Source of the DNA: Pseudomonadota bacterium | Lineage (GTDB): Bacteria; Pseudomonadota; Gammaproteobacteria; Steroidobacterales; GCA-2729495 | Direction: 5' to 3' | Assembly: GCA_963204745.1 (NCBI GenBank) | Contig: CAUJHF010000007.1 | Location: forward strand, 1 to 64,000 | Length of the DNA: 64,000 nt | Part shown: positions 18,872-27,156 of the stretch, piece by piece | How the letters are laid out: every line of letters begins with the position of its first letter | Numbering within the stretch: position 1 is the stretch's first letter | The notes under the pieces: model-generated | Databases searched by the model: none | What the model saw: only the letters and a program-made list of their open reading frames with translations | Told to the model about the DNA's origin: nothing | Position numbers and translations under genes: made by a program

Positions 18872-19759
18872 GTGAATACCGAAGCGCACCAAACCACTGC
18901 TGCCGACGACTTCGTAAGCTACGCCGGCCGGAACAACTTCTATCAGACCTGCGCCTTCATTCCGATGTCCTTCGCGCTGGTCACCACCGTGCATGAAAAC
19001 GGCGAGACGGGCATCGCCCCTCACGCCCTGGTCATGCCCTTTGGCATCAGCCCACCCTACTCCATGTTGCTGATCAGCCGTGGCAACAGCGCCACTTCCA
19101 GCAATATCCGCCGTACCGGGAAATGCACACTCAACTATATTGAATTCAATCGTGACCAGTTGACCGCCGTTTCGCGCCTCGGCTATCCGGGCCAGTCGCT
19201 GGAGGAGAAGCAGAAGGCTATGCCTTTTACGCTGCGGCCTTCACCCTCAGCCGACCGGCAGAACGATCCGGACGCGCCCCGCATCCTGGGCGAGGCCTTC
19301 CAGATCATTGAGTGCAGCTGGGACCGCAGCTTCGATCTGGATCCGCCGCGCACCGGTCCGGACGCCGCCAACGAGCGCCGCTTTGTCCTGCAGATCGACC
19401 ACCTGCTGATGCGCCGGAATTTTCACGATGCGCTGGAAAACGGTGGCACCTTTCCGATCATGCCGGTCTTCTACGGCTTTCGCAGCGACGGCGGCTTCTG
19501 GTTTGCCGAGCACGGCGAGCCATTCAACATTTCGCCGCCACAGGTTGAAGGCAACGAAATCCGGCAGGTTTCCTATCTGGCCAACCGTATCGACAATAAC
19601 GTACGCTTCACCCATGAAGCCTGCGCTGCGTTCACCGAAGTACCCCGACCGTTTCTGAAAAGCGCATTGCAGGGAACCGTCAACGCTGCACTGGCCGCCG
19701 GCGTGAGCGTGATCGACGAAACGTTCGTAAAGAAACTGCGCAGTACAACTTCACGCTGA
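18872..19759 (+). CDS. Flavin reductase-like (FMN-binding split-barrel) domain protein
   Basis: This 295-residue protein starts at a GTG with GGAG about 11 bp upstream. Residues roughly 20-90 (FALVTTVHENGETGIAPHAL ... SRGNSATSSNIRRTGKCTLNY) resemble the flavin reductase-like split barrel, which binds FMN in many reductases and in the reductase halves of two-component monooxygenases. It is longer than the usual 160-200 residues, and I do not recognise the C-terminal third (VPRPFLKSALQGTVN). The substrate is unknown. It forms a two-gene unit with the NTF2-like gene 41 bp downstream, on the strand opposite to the surrounding tRNA genes, which suggests an accessory insertion between tRNA loci. 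Confidence 0.7.
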   Translation: MNTEAHQTTAADDFVSYAGRNNFYQTCAFIPMSFALVTTVHENGETGIAPHALVMPFGISPPYSMLLISRGNSATSSNIRRTGKCTLNYIEFNRDQLTAVSRLGYPGQSLEEKQKAMPFTLRPSPSADRQNDPDAPRILGEAFQIIECSWDRSFDLDPPRTGPDAANERRFVLQIDHLLMRRNFHDALENGGTFPIMPVFYGFRSDGGFWFAEHGEPFNISPPQVEGNEIRQVSYLANRIDNNVRFTHEACAAFTEVPRPFLKSALQGTVNAALAAGVSVIDETFVKKLRSTTSR

Positions 19760-19800
19760 CTGAAACACACCACACACCACACATCACAAGAGGCAAGCCC

Positions 19801-20331
19801 ATGATGAATCGCTGTCTGACCATCACCACGAGTGTCATCCTCATGATCAGTTCATTGAGCCCGGTCGCCCTGTCCGCGGCGGAACGCGGTCCGGGAGAAA
19901 CAGTCCAGGCCTTCAATCAGGCCCTCAGCAAGCATGATCTGGATGCGGCCCTGGCGCTGATTGCCAATGGCTCGGTGCAATTCACCCTGCGCTCGGCGCA
20001 CAGCGATATCCCGTCTGCTGGCCCGGGGAGTGTTACGGGCGACCTCAAGGCGCACTGGCGCATGGTCGGTCCGGTCGTATTTGGCAGCACGACGGTCTAC
20101 AGCCGGATCCCGAAAATCGAGAACTCCCGTGTCGATGGCGACCTCGCCACCGTATGGACAAATACTGCCACCGAAACCGTGGACAAGAGTGGCAGCAAGC
20201 GCACCGACAGCTTCAGTGAGGTCTATATGCTCGTGCATACGGCCAGCGGCTGGCAGATCGGCGCGGTGGCCGACAATCGTGGCGCCAACAAGACAAATGC
20301 AGGCGCACCAGCAGCATCGGGAGGAAAATAA
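19801..20331 (+). CDS. Exported NTF2/SnoaL-like (DUF4440-type) protein
   Basis: This 176-residue protein has an N-terminal signal peptide (hydrophobic LTITTSVILMISSLSPVALS, cleavage near ALSAAE). Its mature part has the cone-shaped NTF2-like pattern: TVQAFNQALSKHDLDAALAL at the start and SFSEVYMLVHTASGWQIGAVAD at the end. Such folds bind small molecules or act as lyases/isomerases, or are non-catalytic; none of these can be chosen here. AAGAGG lies upstream of the ATG, after a CA-rich spacer. A second ATG one codon downstream is possible. It ends 8 bp before the converging tRNA-Lys. Confidence 0.75.
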   Translation: MMNRCLTITTSVILMISSLSPVALSAAERGPGETVQAFNQALSKHDLDAALALIANGSVQFTLRSAHSDIPSAGPGSVTGDLKAHWRMVGPVVFGSTTVYSRIPKIENSRVDGDLATVWTNTATETVDKSGSKRTDSFSEVYMLVHTASGWQIGAVADNRGANKTNAGAPAASGGK

Positions 20332-20338
20332 GCGGAGA

Positions 20339-20414
20339 TGGTGGGCCGTGTAAGACTTGAACTTACAACCAATGGATTAAGAGTCCACTGCTCTACCAAT
20401 TGAGCTAACGGCCC
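20339..20414 (-). tRNA. tRNA-Lys (anticodon CTT)
   Basis: The minus strand shows acceptor stem GGGCCGT/ACGGCCC, D arm TAGCTCAATTGGTAGA, anticodon loop CTCTTAA, T arm TAAGTTCAAGTCTTA and an encoded CCA. It is the last gene of the Pro-Arg-His-Lys cluster. Confidence 0.97.
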
Positions 20415-20462
20415 GCTGTTTCTTCTTCCGGACTGCGTCCTTTCCGCAATCCGCCGTCAAAA

Positions 20463-20540
20463 TTGGGGTGGGCGATGGGGCTTGAACCCACGACCACTGG
20501 AATCACAATCCAGTGCTCTACCAACTGAGCTACGCCCACC
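20463..20540 (-). tRNA. tRNA-His (anticodon GTG)
   Basis: The minus strand shows acceptor GTGGGCG/CGCCCAC with the extra 5' G (G-1) facing C73, as required for histidine tRNA. The anticodon loop is TTGTGAT, the T arm is GTGGGTTCAAGCCCC, and CCA is encoded. Confidence 0.97.
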
Positions 20541-20573
20541 ATTGACACGGCACTGCACGTCAAAATCCTGACC

Positions 20574-20650
20574 TGGCGCGCCTGGCAGGACTCGAACCTG
20601 CAACCACCGGCTTAGAAGGCCGGTGCTCTGTCCAGTTGAGCTACAGGCGC
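20574..20650 (-). tRNA. tRNA-Arg (anticodon TCT)
   Basis: The minus strand shows acceptor GCGCCTG/CAGGCGC, D arm TAGCTCAACTGGACAGA, anticodon loop CTTCTAA, T arm GCAGGTTCGAGTCCTGC and an encoded CCA. Confidence 0.97.
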
Positions 20651-20671
20651 TTTGCTGCCGGGAATTCCGGG

Positions 20672-20748
20672 TGGTCGGGGTAGACGGATTCGAACCGCCG
20701 ACCCTCTGCTCCCAAAGCAGATGCGCTACCAGACTGCGCTATACCCCG
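20672..20748 (-). tRNA. tRNA-Pro (anticodon TGG)
   Basis: The minus strand shows acceptor CGGGGTA/TACCCCG, D arm TAGCGCAGTCTGGTAGC, anticodon loop TTTGGGA, T arm GGCGGTTCGAATCCGTC and an encoded CCA. It is the first gene of the four-tRNA operon. Confidence 0.97.
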
Positions 20749-20796
20749 ATCTGTACCCGGCATTGCATTATAGCCGCCCGCCCGTCGGGGCGCCGC

Positions 20797-20825
20797 ATGA
20801 TACGAAGCGCGGCCGGCAGCGTCAA
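20797..20825 (-). promoter_or_regulatory. Promoter of the Pro-Arg-His-Lys tRNA operon
   Basis: On the minus strand TTGACG (20825-20820) and TATCAT (20802-20797) are separated by exactly 17 bp. They are followed by the GC-rich discriminator GCGGCGCCCC, which is typical of growth-rate- and ppGpp-controlled stable-RNA promoters. A second -10-like TATAAT is at 20772-20767. Confidence 0.78.
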
Positions 20826-20953
20826 TTTCCGGCTGACCTGACCGACCCGCCCGGGGCCGGTTTTTCGGCTTCCGTGCCTCTGGTATTGTGCATCACCTTC
20901 CGAATTTCCAGCCTGCAGCCAGAGACCGTACTCCCGCCCATGACAGCTTTCAT

Positions 20954-21838
20954 ATGACTGCCCGCCTGATTGACGGCAAAGCGATCGCGCTCGGCCTGCG
21001 CACGCAGTTGCGCGCGCGCATCGGCGAGCGGCTGGCCCTGGGCCACCGCCCCCCGGGCCTCGCGGTAATCCTGGTCGGCGAGGATCCAGCCTCACAGATC
21101 TATGTACGCAACAAGCGCACGGCCTGCGCAGAAGTGGGCGTGATCTCCTGCAACCACGACCTCCCGGCCTCCACGCGCGAGGCAGAACTGCTGGCGCTGA
21201 TTGACCAGCTCAACCTGGATCCGGCCATCGACGGCATCCTCGTCCAGCTGCCGCTGCCATCCCACATTGATGAAACCGCAGTGATCGAGCGCATCAATCC
21301 GGTCAAGGATGTAGACGGCTTTCACCCCTACACCCTCGGCCGTCTCTGCCAGCGCATGCCAGTGCTGCGGCCCGCCACTCCGTACGGCGTGATGACGCTG
21401 CTGCGGCATATCGGCGTGCCGATCCGCGGACAGCATGCGGTGATCGTCGGCGCTTCGAACCATGTGGGCCGGCCGCTGGCGCTCGAGTTGCTGCTGGCCG
21501 GCGCCACCACCACAGTCTGTCATCGTTTTACGCAGGACCTGGCCGGCCATGTTGCGCGAGCTGACATCCTCGCCGTGGCGGTCGGCAAGCCCGGACTGGT
21601 ACGTGGTGACTGGATCAAGCCAGGCGCCGTAGTGCTCGACATCGGCATCACGCGCCTGCCCGATGGCAGGCTCAGCGGTGACGTCGAGTTCGCTGCAGCC
21701 AGTGAACGCGCCGGCTGGATCACGCCCGTGCCGGGCGGTGTTGGCCCGATGACCATTGCGATGCTGCTGGAGAACACGCTGACGGCCGCGATCTCGGGAG
21801 TCTCGCTGCTGGCTCCCCGGGAAATGCCCCCGGCCTGA
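20954..21838 (+). CDS. folD: Methylenetetrahydrofolate dehydrogenase/cyclohydrolase
   Basis: This 294-residue bifunctional enzyme interconverts 5,10-methylene-, methenyl- and 10-formyl-tetrahydrofolate, supplying one-carbon units for purines. The catalytic lysine lies in [12 protein letters not shown], the substrate segment is [10 protein letters not shown], the nucleotide-binding segment is [10 protein letters not shown], and [16 protein letters not shown] is near the end. The ATG at 20954 fits the family start [12 protein letters not shown], although no good Shine-Dalgarno sequence is visible. It is transcribed away from the tRNA operon. Confidence 0.96.
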   Translation: MTARLIDGKAIALGLRTQLRARIGERLALGHRPPGLAVILVGEDPASQIYVRNKRTACAEVGVISCNHDLPASTREAELLALIDQLNLDPAIDGILVQLPLPSHIDETAVIERINPVKDVDGFHPYTLGRLCQRMPVLRPATPYGVMTLLRHIGVPIRGQHAVIVGASNHVGRPLALELLLAGATTTVCHRFTQDLAGHVARADILAVAVGKPGLVRGDWIKPGAVVLDIGITRLPDGRLSGDVEFAAASERAGWITPVPGGVGPMTIAMLLENTLTAAISGVSLLAPREMPPA

Positions 21839-21875
21839 GCATTACTGTTTCAAGATTGATGCGGAGTACATCCCG

Positions 21876-22460
21876 ATGCGCATTTCAGGAATCTGCCTGC
21901 CACTGATCGCCAGCCTCTTGCTGGGCCTTGCCACGAACCTGCAGGCTGCGGACCCGGTCCTGGTTCAGTTTGAAACTTCAGCCGGCACGTTCATCGTGCA
22001 GCTTGACCCGGAGCGCGCCCCACTGAGCGTTGACAACTTCCTGAAGTACGTCAACGAAGGCTTCTATAGCGGCACGATCTTTCATCGCGTGGTCAATGGC
22101 TTCGTGATTCAGGGCGGTGGATTTACCCGCGACCTCAAACTCAAGGAAGCACACCCGGGCGTGCCGAATGAGTCCGGGAATGGCCTCAGCAACCGGCGCG
22201 CCACCATTGCCATGGCGCGAACCGGTGAACCGCATTCGGGAGACTCGCAGTTTTACATCAATCTGGCCGACAATTTCCCGCTGGACCCGAAACCCACCCG
22301 TTGGGGTTATGCGGTGTTCGGCGAGGTCATCCAGGGTATGGACGTCGTCGACGATATCGGCCACCGCCTGACCGGGGTGAAGGACGGGATGTCGGATGTC
22401 CCGGTTGAACCTGTGATCATCCAGAAAGCGAACCTGCTTCAACCGCCTGCAGCTAAATGA
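21876..22460 (+). CDS. Periplasmic cyclophilin-type peptidyl-prolyl isomerase
   Basis: This 194-residue protein has a signal peptide (LPLIASLLLGLATNLQA, cleavage before ADPV). The cyclophilin core has the active-site segment YSGTIFHRVVNGFVIQGGG with the catalytic arginine, and GDSQFYINLADN, RWGYAVFGEV. The shortened loops match bacterial PpiA/PpiB rather than eukaryotic forms. The signal peptide argues for a periplasmic, PpiA-like location. GGAG lies upstream of the ATG. The stop overlaps the lpxH start as ATGA, so the two are coupled. Confidence 0.93.
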   Translation: MRISGICLPLIASLLLGLATNLQAADPVLVQFETSAGTFIVQLDPERAPLSVDNFLKYVNEGFYSGTIFHRVVNGFVIQGGGFTRDLKLKEAHPGVPNESGNGLSNRRATIAMARTGEPHSGDSQFYINLADNFPLDPKPTRWGYAVFGEVIQGMDVVDDIGHRLTGVKDGMSDVPVEPVIIQKANLLQPPAAK

Positions 22461-23185
22461 CGATACTGTTTGTCTCCGACCTCCATCTCCATGCCTCCCG
22501 GCCAGCAGTCACCGACTGCTTTCTGCGCTTTCTGGCTGATTCTGCCAGCCAGGCAGAAGCCCTCTATATCCTCGGCGACCTGTTCGAGAGCTGGATCGGG
22601 GACGACGCACCCGGTCCAACGGGCGTGCAGGTCAGCGCGGCACTGCGTCGGCTGACCGACCGCGGCGTCCAATGCCACTTCATGCGCGGCAACCGCGATT
22701 TCCTGATCTCGGGGCGCTTTGCCGCTGAAAGCGGCATCAATCTGCTGGCGGATGAAGCGGTCATCGACCTTTATGGTGAGCGCGCCCTGCTCATGCATGG
22801 GGACACCTTGTGCACTGATGATCACGCCTATCAGCGATACCGCAGGATAGTCCACTGGCCGATCACCCAGGCGCTCTACCTTGCCCTGCCGGTGGGCACC
22901 AGAAAGCGCATCGAAGCGCGATTGCGCAGCAAAAGCATGGAGGCATATAGCAACAAACCCGCCATGCTCATGGATGTGAATCAGCAGGCAGTGGCCGCCA
23001 TCATGGAGCATCACGGCGTATCGCTGCTGATACACGGACACACGCACAGGCCGGCGATCCATCAACTTGCAACCGCACAGGGCGAGGCCGCAACACGCAT
23101 CGTGCTCGGCGACTGGTATGAACAGGGCAGCGTGCTGCGCTGGACGCGCTCGGGACCGGCGCTGAAGCCGATTCCCCTGCACTGA
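22457..23185 (+). CDS. lpxH: UDP-2,3-diacylglucosamine diphosphatase
   Basis: This 242-residue calcineurin-like metallophosphoesterase hydrolyses UDP-2,3-diacylglucosamine to lipid X in lipid A synthesis, on the inner-membrane face. Metal-binding motifs are complete: SDLHLH, GDLFESWIGDD, RGNRDFL, LMHGD and HGHTHRP. Its presence shows that the organism makes lipid A by the LpxH route. It is coupled to the upstream cyclophilin gene and converges on the receiver-kinase gene with 9 bp between. Confidence 0.96.
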   Translation: MTILFVSDLHLHASRPAVTDCFLRFLADSASQAEALYILGDLFESWIGDDAPGPTGVQVSAALRRLTDRGVQCHFMRGNRDFLISGRFAAESGINLLADEAVIDLYGERALLMHGDTLCTDDHAYQRYRRIVHWPITQALYLALPVGTRKRIEARLRSKSMEAYSNKPAMLMDVNQQAVAAIMEHHGVSLLIHGHTHRPAIHQLATAQGEAATRIVLGDWYEQGSVLRWTRSGPALKPIPLH

Positions 23186-23194
23186 CGCCGGTTG

Positions 23195-24415
23195 CTACAG
23201 CGCCGGCTCCCAGGCCAGCAGTTCGGCGACATTCTCGAAACGGCCGGCGGGCTTTTTGGCCAACATTCTTTCGATCAGCGGCTGGAACTCGGCAGTTGCA
23301 GGCGGCAACAAAGGCACCGGCGCCTGCCGATGCTTGACGATCACACTCATCGCGGTCTCGCCATCGTAGGGCTTGGCGCCACTCAGCATTTCGAAAAAAA
23401 TAATGCCCAGGCTGTAGATATCACCCCGCGCATCGACCGCTTCACCGTGCCCCTGCTCCGGACTCATGTAGTACGGCGTACCGAAAATTGCACCTGCGCC
23501 CGTCACTTCGGCGATCAGGGCCACCTGCTTGGCCAGGCCGAAATCGATCAGCGCCAGCGTGTCATCATCGCGGAACAGCACGTTGGTCGGTTTCAGGTCG
23601 CGGTGCAGGATACCGGCAGCATGCAGCACACCGAGAGCGGCAGCGATGTCGCGCATCAGCCGGTAGGCTTCGTAACGGTCCATGCCCGCGGCTATACGCC
23701 GCTTCAGGCTGCCGCCGCCACAATATTCCATGGCAATGTAGGCGTGATCATCCGCCACGCCAAAGTCATAGATACGCACGACGTTGGGATGATCGAGGCG
23801 CGCAGCCAGCTCGTACTCGCGCAGGAACCTGTCGAGGATCTTGCCGCTCGCCGCATCGCTGACCTGGTGCAGTACCTTGAGCACCACTTCCCGGCCGGAG
23901 CCGCGCTCCTGCGCCAGATAGACTGTTGCAATCTCACCGTGCGCGAGCTTGCGCACAACACTGTAGTTTCTGGGAATCGGCCCGTTGCCATTTACGGCCG
24001 CGGACTCGCCACCGGTGCGGCCCGGGTTGGCGCGGTTCGCACCGATACGCAGCGCCTCCTCTATCGCCTCAGCGAGCCTGGCGTTATTGAGCCGCGGCTT
24101 GCCCACATATTCCTCTGCACCAGACCTGATGGCCGACACAACCTGTCGTTCATCGCCATTGCCGACAAAAACGATAGGCGGAAATCTTGGCTGCGCACGA
24201 AACCGGCGCAGCCACCCGATGGCATCCTCACCGCCACAGGTATCCCCCAGCAGCACCACGTCATTGCCGGCGCCGGAAAAGGCATCGGGCAGGCGCCCAG
24301 ACTGCAGGGGGTCATACTCCCTGATGATCGCCTCAGGCCAGCGCGCCGCAATGTGGTAGGAAAGCAGACGCCGGTATTCGGCGTGATCGTCAATGATGAG
24401 GAACTTGAGGCTCAC
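23195..24415 (-). CDS. Receiver-like domain fused to a Ser/Thr protein kinase
   Basis: This 406-residue protein has an N-terminal response-regulator-like domain (residues 1-125) and a C-terminal Hanks-type kinase (about 150-400). The kinase looks active: Lys180 in VVLKVL, HRDLKPTN at 271-278, DFG at 291-293 and GTPYYMSPEQ. The glycine loop is weak (LAHGEIATVYLA). In the receiver the acidic pair DD is at 9-10, but the phosphoacceptor position reads VVLLGDTCGG, with glycine at the expected place and aspartate one residue later. The conserved Thr is missing, while Lys106 is kept. It may therefore be a pseudo-receiver. It has no transmembrane segment. It lies downstream of purF in the same direction, 42 bp away. 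Confidence 0.88.
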   Translation of the reverse strand: MSLKFLIIDDHAEYRRLLSYHIAARWPEAIIREYDPLQSGRLPDAFSGAGNDVVLLGDTCGGEDAIGWLRRFRAQPRFPPIVFVGNGDERQVVSAIRSGAEEYVGKPRLNNARLAEAIEEALRIGANRANPGRTGGESAAVNGNGPIPRNYSVVRKLAHGEIATVYLAQERGSGREVVLKVLHQVSDAASGKILDRFLREYELAARLDHPNVVRIYDFGVADDHAYIAMEYCGGGSLKRRIAAGMDRYEAYRLMRDIAAALGVLHAAGILHRDLKPTNVLFRDDDTLALIDFGLAKQVALIAEVTGAGAIFGTPYYMSPEQGHGEAVDARGDIYSLGIIFFEMLSGAKPYDGETAMSVIVKHRQAPVPLLPPATAEFQPLIERMLAKKPAGRFENVAELLAWEPAL

Positions 24416-24457
24416 GAGAATGCCGCGCTGCCGACTGCTACATGCCGCACGACCGTC

Positions 24458-25996
24458 TCAGACAGTCCGCAACCGGGGAGCAGCGCTGGCACTATCCGCA
24501 TCTGAGGGCCCGCGACGGCGTCTCGAATCACGCTGTGACATTGCCCGGTCGCAGCGCTGCTGCTCGAGTTGCGAAAGATACTCGGGACTCACGTCCCCGG
24601 TGACGTACTCACCGGAGAAGCATGAGGTATCGAACTCGGTAATCACAGCATCATCGTGGTGGACTGCCTTGATCAGATCGTCGAGATCCTGGTACACGAG
24701 CCAGTCGGCACCGATGAATTCCTGTACCTGCTGCTCGGTACGGCCACTCGCGACCAACTCGCTGGCGGCCGGCATATCGATACCGTATACGTTCGGGAAC
24801 CGGACCGGCGGCGAGGCGGATGCAAAATACACACGTCGCGCACCTGCTTCTCGGGCCATCTCTATGATCTGCTGGGATGTCGTGCCCCGCACTACCGAAT
24901 CATCGACCAGCAACACATTCTTGTCGCGAAATTCCAGATCAATGGCATTCAGCTTGCGTCGTACTGACTGCCGGCGCATCTCCTGGCCGGGCATGATGAA
25001 GGTACGGCCGATATAGCGGTTCTTGATAAAGCCTTCGCGGTACTTGACGCCCAGCCGGTGCGCGACTTCAAGCGCGCTGGTGCGGCTCGAATCCGGAATC
25101 GGGATAACCACATCGATATCATGGTCCGGCCGTTCGCGCAGGATCTTCTCTGCCAGGCGTTCACCCATGCGCAAGCGCGCCTTGTATACAGAGATGCGGT
25201 CAATAATCGAATCCGGTCGCGCGAAATAAACGTACTCGAAAATGCACGGCGTATAACTGCGCTGAAGATCACAAACATGGCTGTGCAAGCTGCCATCCTG
25301 TTCGATGATGACGGCCTCACCCGGCAGGATGTCACGCACCACCTTGAACCCGAGCGCATCCATCGCCACGCTCTCCGATGCCACCATATGCTCGACACCA
25401 TCGGGTGTTTCACGGCACCCGAGGCATACCGGACGTATGCCGTGCGGATCACGAAAGGCCACGATGCCATAGCCGATAATCATCGCCACCACGGCATAGC
25501 CGCCACGGCAACGACGGTGCACAGCGGCCACCGCGGAAAAAATCGCCTGCGGTGTCAATTCTGCCGCAGGCTGCTGCTGAAGCTCATGGGCGAACACATT
25601 GAGCAGCACTTCGGTGTCCGAGCCGGTATTGAGATGGCGGCGATCCTGCTGGATCAGCAGTGCTTTCAGTTCGTCAGAGTTGGTCAGGTTGCCGTTGTGT
25701 GCCAGGGCAATGCCATACGGCGAGTTGACGTAAAAGGGCTGGGCCTCGCTGGATTTTAGTGTACCCGCGGTCGGATATCGGCAGTGCCCGATACCGATGT
25801 TGCCGCGTAACTCCTCCATGTGTCGCTGCAGAAAAACATCGCTGACGAGCCCGTTCTTCTTGCGCGTACAGAGTGTGCCATTCCAGTCTGTCACGATACC
25901 TGCGGCATCCTGGCCGCGGTGCTGCAAAACCATCAGTGCGTCATACAGTCCCTGATTGACCGGCTGATGACTGACGATGCCGACAATGCCACACAC
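24458..25996 (-). CDS. purF: Amidophosphoribosyltransferase
   Basis: This 512-residue enzyme makes phosphoribosylamine from PRPP and glutamine, the first committed step of purine synthesis. The start is a GTG directly before the nucleophile cysteine (mature CGIVGIV), with AGGAG upstream. The longer frame would place the nucleophile inside the chain. The PRPP-binding loop is [15 protein letters not shown], and the N-terminal glutaminase motif [11 protein letters not shown] is intact. It overlaps the cvpA stop by one base (TAGTG), as in the usual cvpA-purF pair. Confidence 0.97.
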   Translation of the reverse strand: MCGIVGIVSHQPVNQGLYDALMVLQHRGQDAAGIVTDWNGTLCTRKKNGLVSDVFLQRHMEELRGNIGIGHCRYPTAGTLKSSEAQPFYVNSPYGIALAHNGNLTNSDELKALLIQQDRRHLNTGSDTEVLLNVFAHELQQQPAAELTPQAIFSAVAAVHRRCRGGYAVVAMIIGYGIVAFRDPHGIRPVCLGCRETPDGVEHMVASESVAMDALGFKVVRDILPGEAVIIEQDGSLHSHVCDLQRSYTPCIFEYVYFARPDSIIDRISVYKARLRMGERLAEKILRERPDHDIDVVIPIPDSSRTSALEVAHRLGVKYREGFIKNRYIGRTFIMPGQEMRRQSVRRKLNAIDLEFRDKNVLLVDDSVVRGTTSQQIIEMAREAGARRVYFASASPPVRFPNVYGIDMPAASELVASGRTEQQVQEFIGADWLVYQDLDDLIKAVHHDDAVITEFDTSCFSGEYVTGDVSPEYLSQLEQQRCDRAMSQRDSRRRRGPSDADSASAAPRLRTV

Positions 25997-26499
25997 TAGA
26001 ACCAGACTCCTGCCTGCTCGCCCAGACCCTTGACCTGCTGCCCGGCAAGCGCCCAGAACTTCTCGCCGGCTGCGGCGGCATAAGGTATCAGCTTGGACCG
26101 TTGCCACCAAGATTCAGACTCAAAACCGCCCTCCTTGAGCACCAGTACGACCAGTACTGTTGCGACGAGCCCGCGAGCCAGACCAAACAGCAGTCCCAGC
26201 ACCCGGTCAGTACCGGTCACGGCGCTGTTGCGGATCAGGTACCCCACCAGCCAGCCAAGCAGACTGCCGGCAAACAGGATCCCGACAAAGGCCAGGGTTC
26301 GGCCCGCCCAGAGTTGCAGCGCGGGTTCGTGCAGAAAGCCGCTCAGCAGTGACCCCATCTGACCGCCAAAGCGGGCAGCACCCCACAGCGCCAGTATCCA
26401 GACCAGTACCGACAGGGCTTCGCGGATAAAGCCACGCAGCACACCCACCAGACCCGAGACCACAACCAGCACGACAAGAATGTAGTCGACTGTGTTCAT
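25996..26499 (-). CDS. cvpA: CvpA family inner-membrane protein
   Basis: This 167-residue protein has four hydrophobic segments and begins [24 protein letters not shown], typical of CvpA. The family was named from colicin V production and is linked to envelope stress and bile tolerance; its molecular role is unclear. It lies between dedD and purF, 3 bp after the dedD stop and overlapping purF by one base. Confidence 0.93.
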   Translation of the reverse strand: MNTVDYILVVLVVVSGLVGVLRGFIREALSVLVWILALWGAARFGGQMGSLLSGFLHEPALQLWAGRTLAFVGILFAGSLLGWLVGYLIRNSAVTGTDRVLGLLFGLARGLVATVLVVLVLKEGGFESESWWQRSKLIPYAAAAGEKFWALAGQQVKGLGEQAGVWF

Positions 26500-26502
26500 C
26501 AG

Positions 26503-27132
26503 CTACGGCCTGGTTACCTGTCCCTTGAAACCGGCGCCGGAGAGCTTTGCAGCCAGCGCAACAGCAGCATCCCGGTCGGTACGCGGTCCCACGAGCACCC
26601 GCGACATCGAGCCATTGCTGCTCTTGCGGATCGTTGCGTCGAAGCCGGCGGCCCTCAGCTTTTTGGCCAGACCGTCCGCGTTTTGCCTGTTTGAGAAGCT
26701 GCCCAACTGCACATACCACTCGCCGCCATCCGCAACAGCCGGCTTCTCACGGGCCGGTGCCCGAGCGACAGTGTCATCCGTGGCTGCTGCCACAACTGGC
26801 GGCTCTGCAGGTTCTGACACCGCAGATGGTGCCGGCGGCTGGACCTCGCTCAATATCAGCGGCGCAGCGATCTCATCCACAGGTGACTCTTCCGGCGGCA
26901 GGGTTCCGGCCGGCTCGCCCGGAACATCGCGCAACTGCGGGACCGGCGGCACACGCTCTGCATTGTTCAGGCTCAGCGTGTGCGTACGCAGATCAGGCGC
27001 TTCTGCCAGGACCGGCTCTGGACCGGCTCTTTCCGACTGTTGGTTGCCATCCAGAATTGAGGGCACGACGAGAACCAGAACCGCGAGCAGACACGCGGCA
27101 CCAACCATTCGTTCAGTGAGCTGGCGGTCCAT
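26503..27132 (-). CDS. dedD: SPOR-domain cell-division protein, DedD type
   Basis: This 209-residue protein has an N-terminal transmembrane segment (MVGAACLLAVLVLVVPSIL), a long proline/glutamate-rich periplasmic linker, and a C-terminal SPOR domain (WYVQLGSFSNRQNADGLAKKL). SPOR domains bind denuded peptidoglycan at the division septum, so a role in constriction is expected. It sits between folC and cvpA as in other gammaproteobacteria. The start is ATG 27132; a TTG one codon upstream is less likely. Confidence 0.92.
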   Translation of the reverse strand: MDRQLTERMVGAACLLAVLVLVVPSILDGNQQSERAGPEPVLAEAPDLRTHTLSLNNAERVPPVPQLRDVPGEPAGTLPPEESPVDEIAAPLILSEVQPPAPSAVSEPAEPPVVAAATDDTVARAPAREKPAVADGGEWYVQLGSFSNRQNADGLAKKLRAAGFDATIRKSSNGSMSRVLVGPRTDRDAAVALAAKLSGAGFKGQVTRP

Positions 27133-27156
27133 CAAAAAAGGGTTCCAGGCGGGCCG

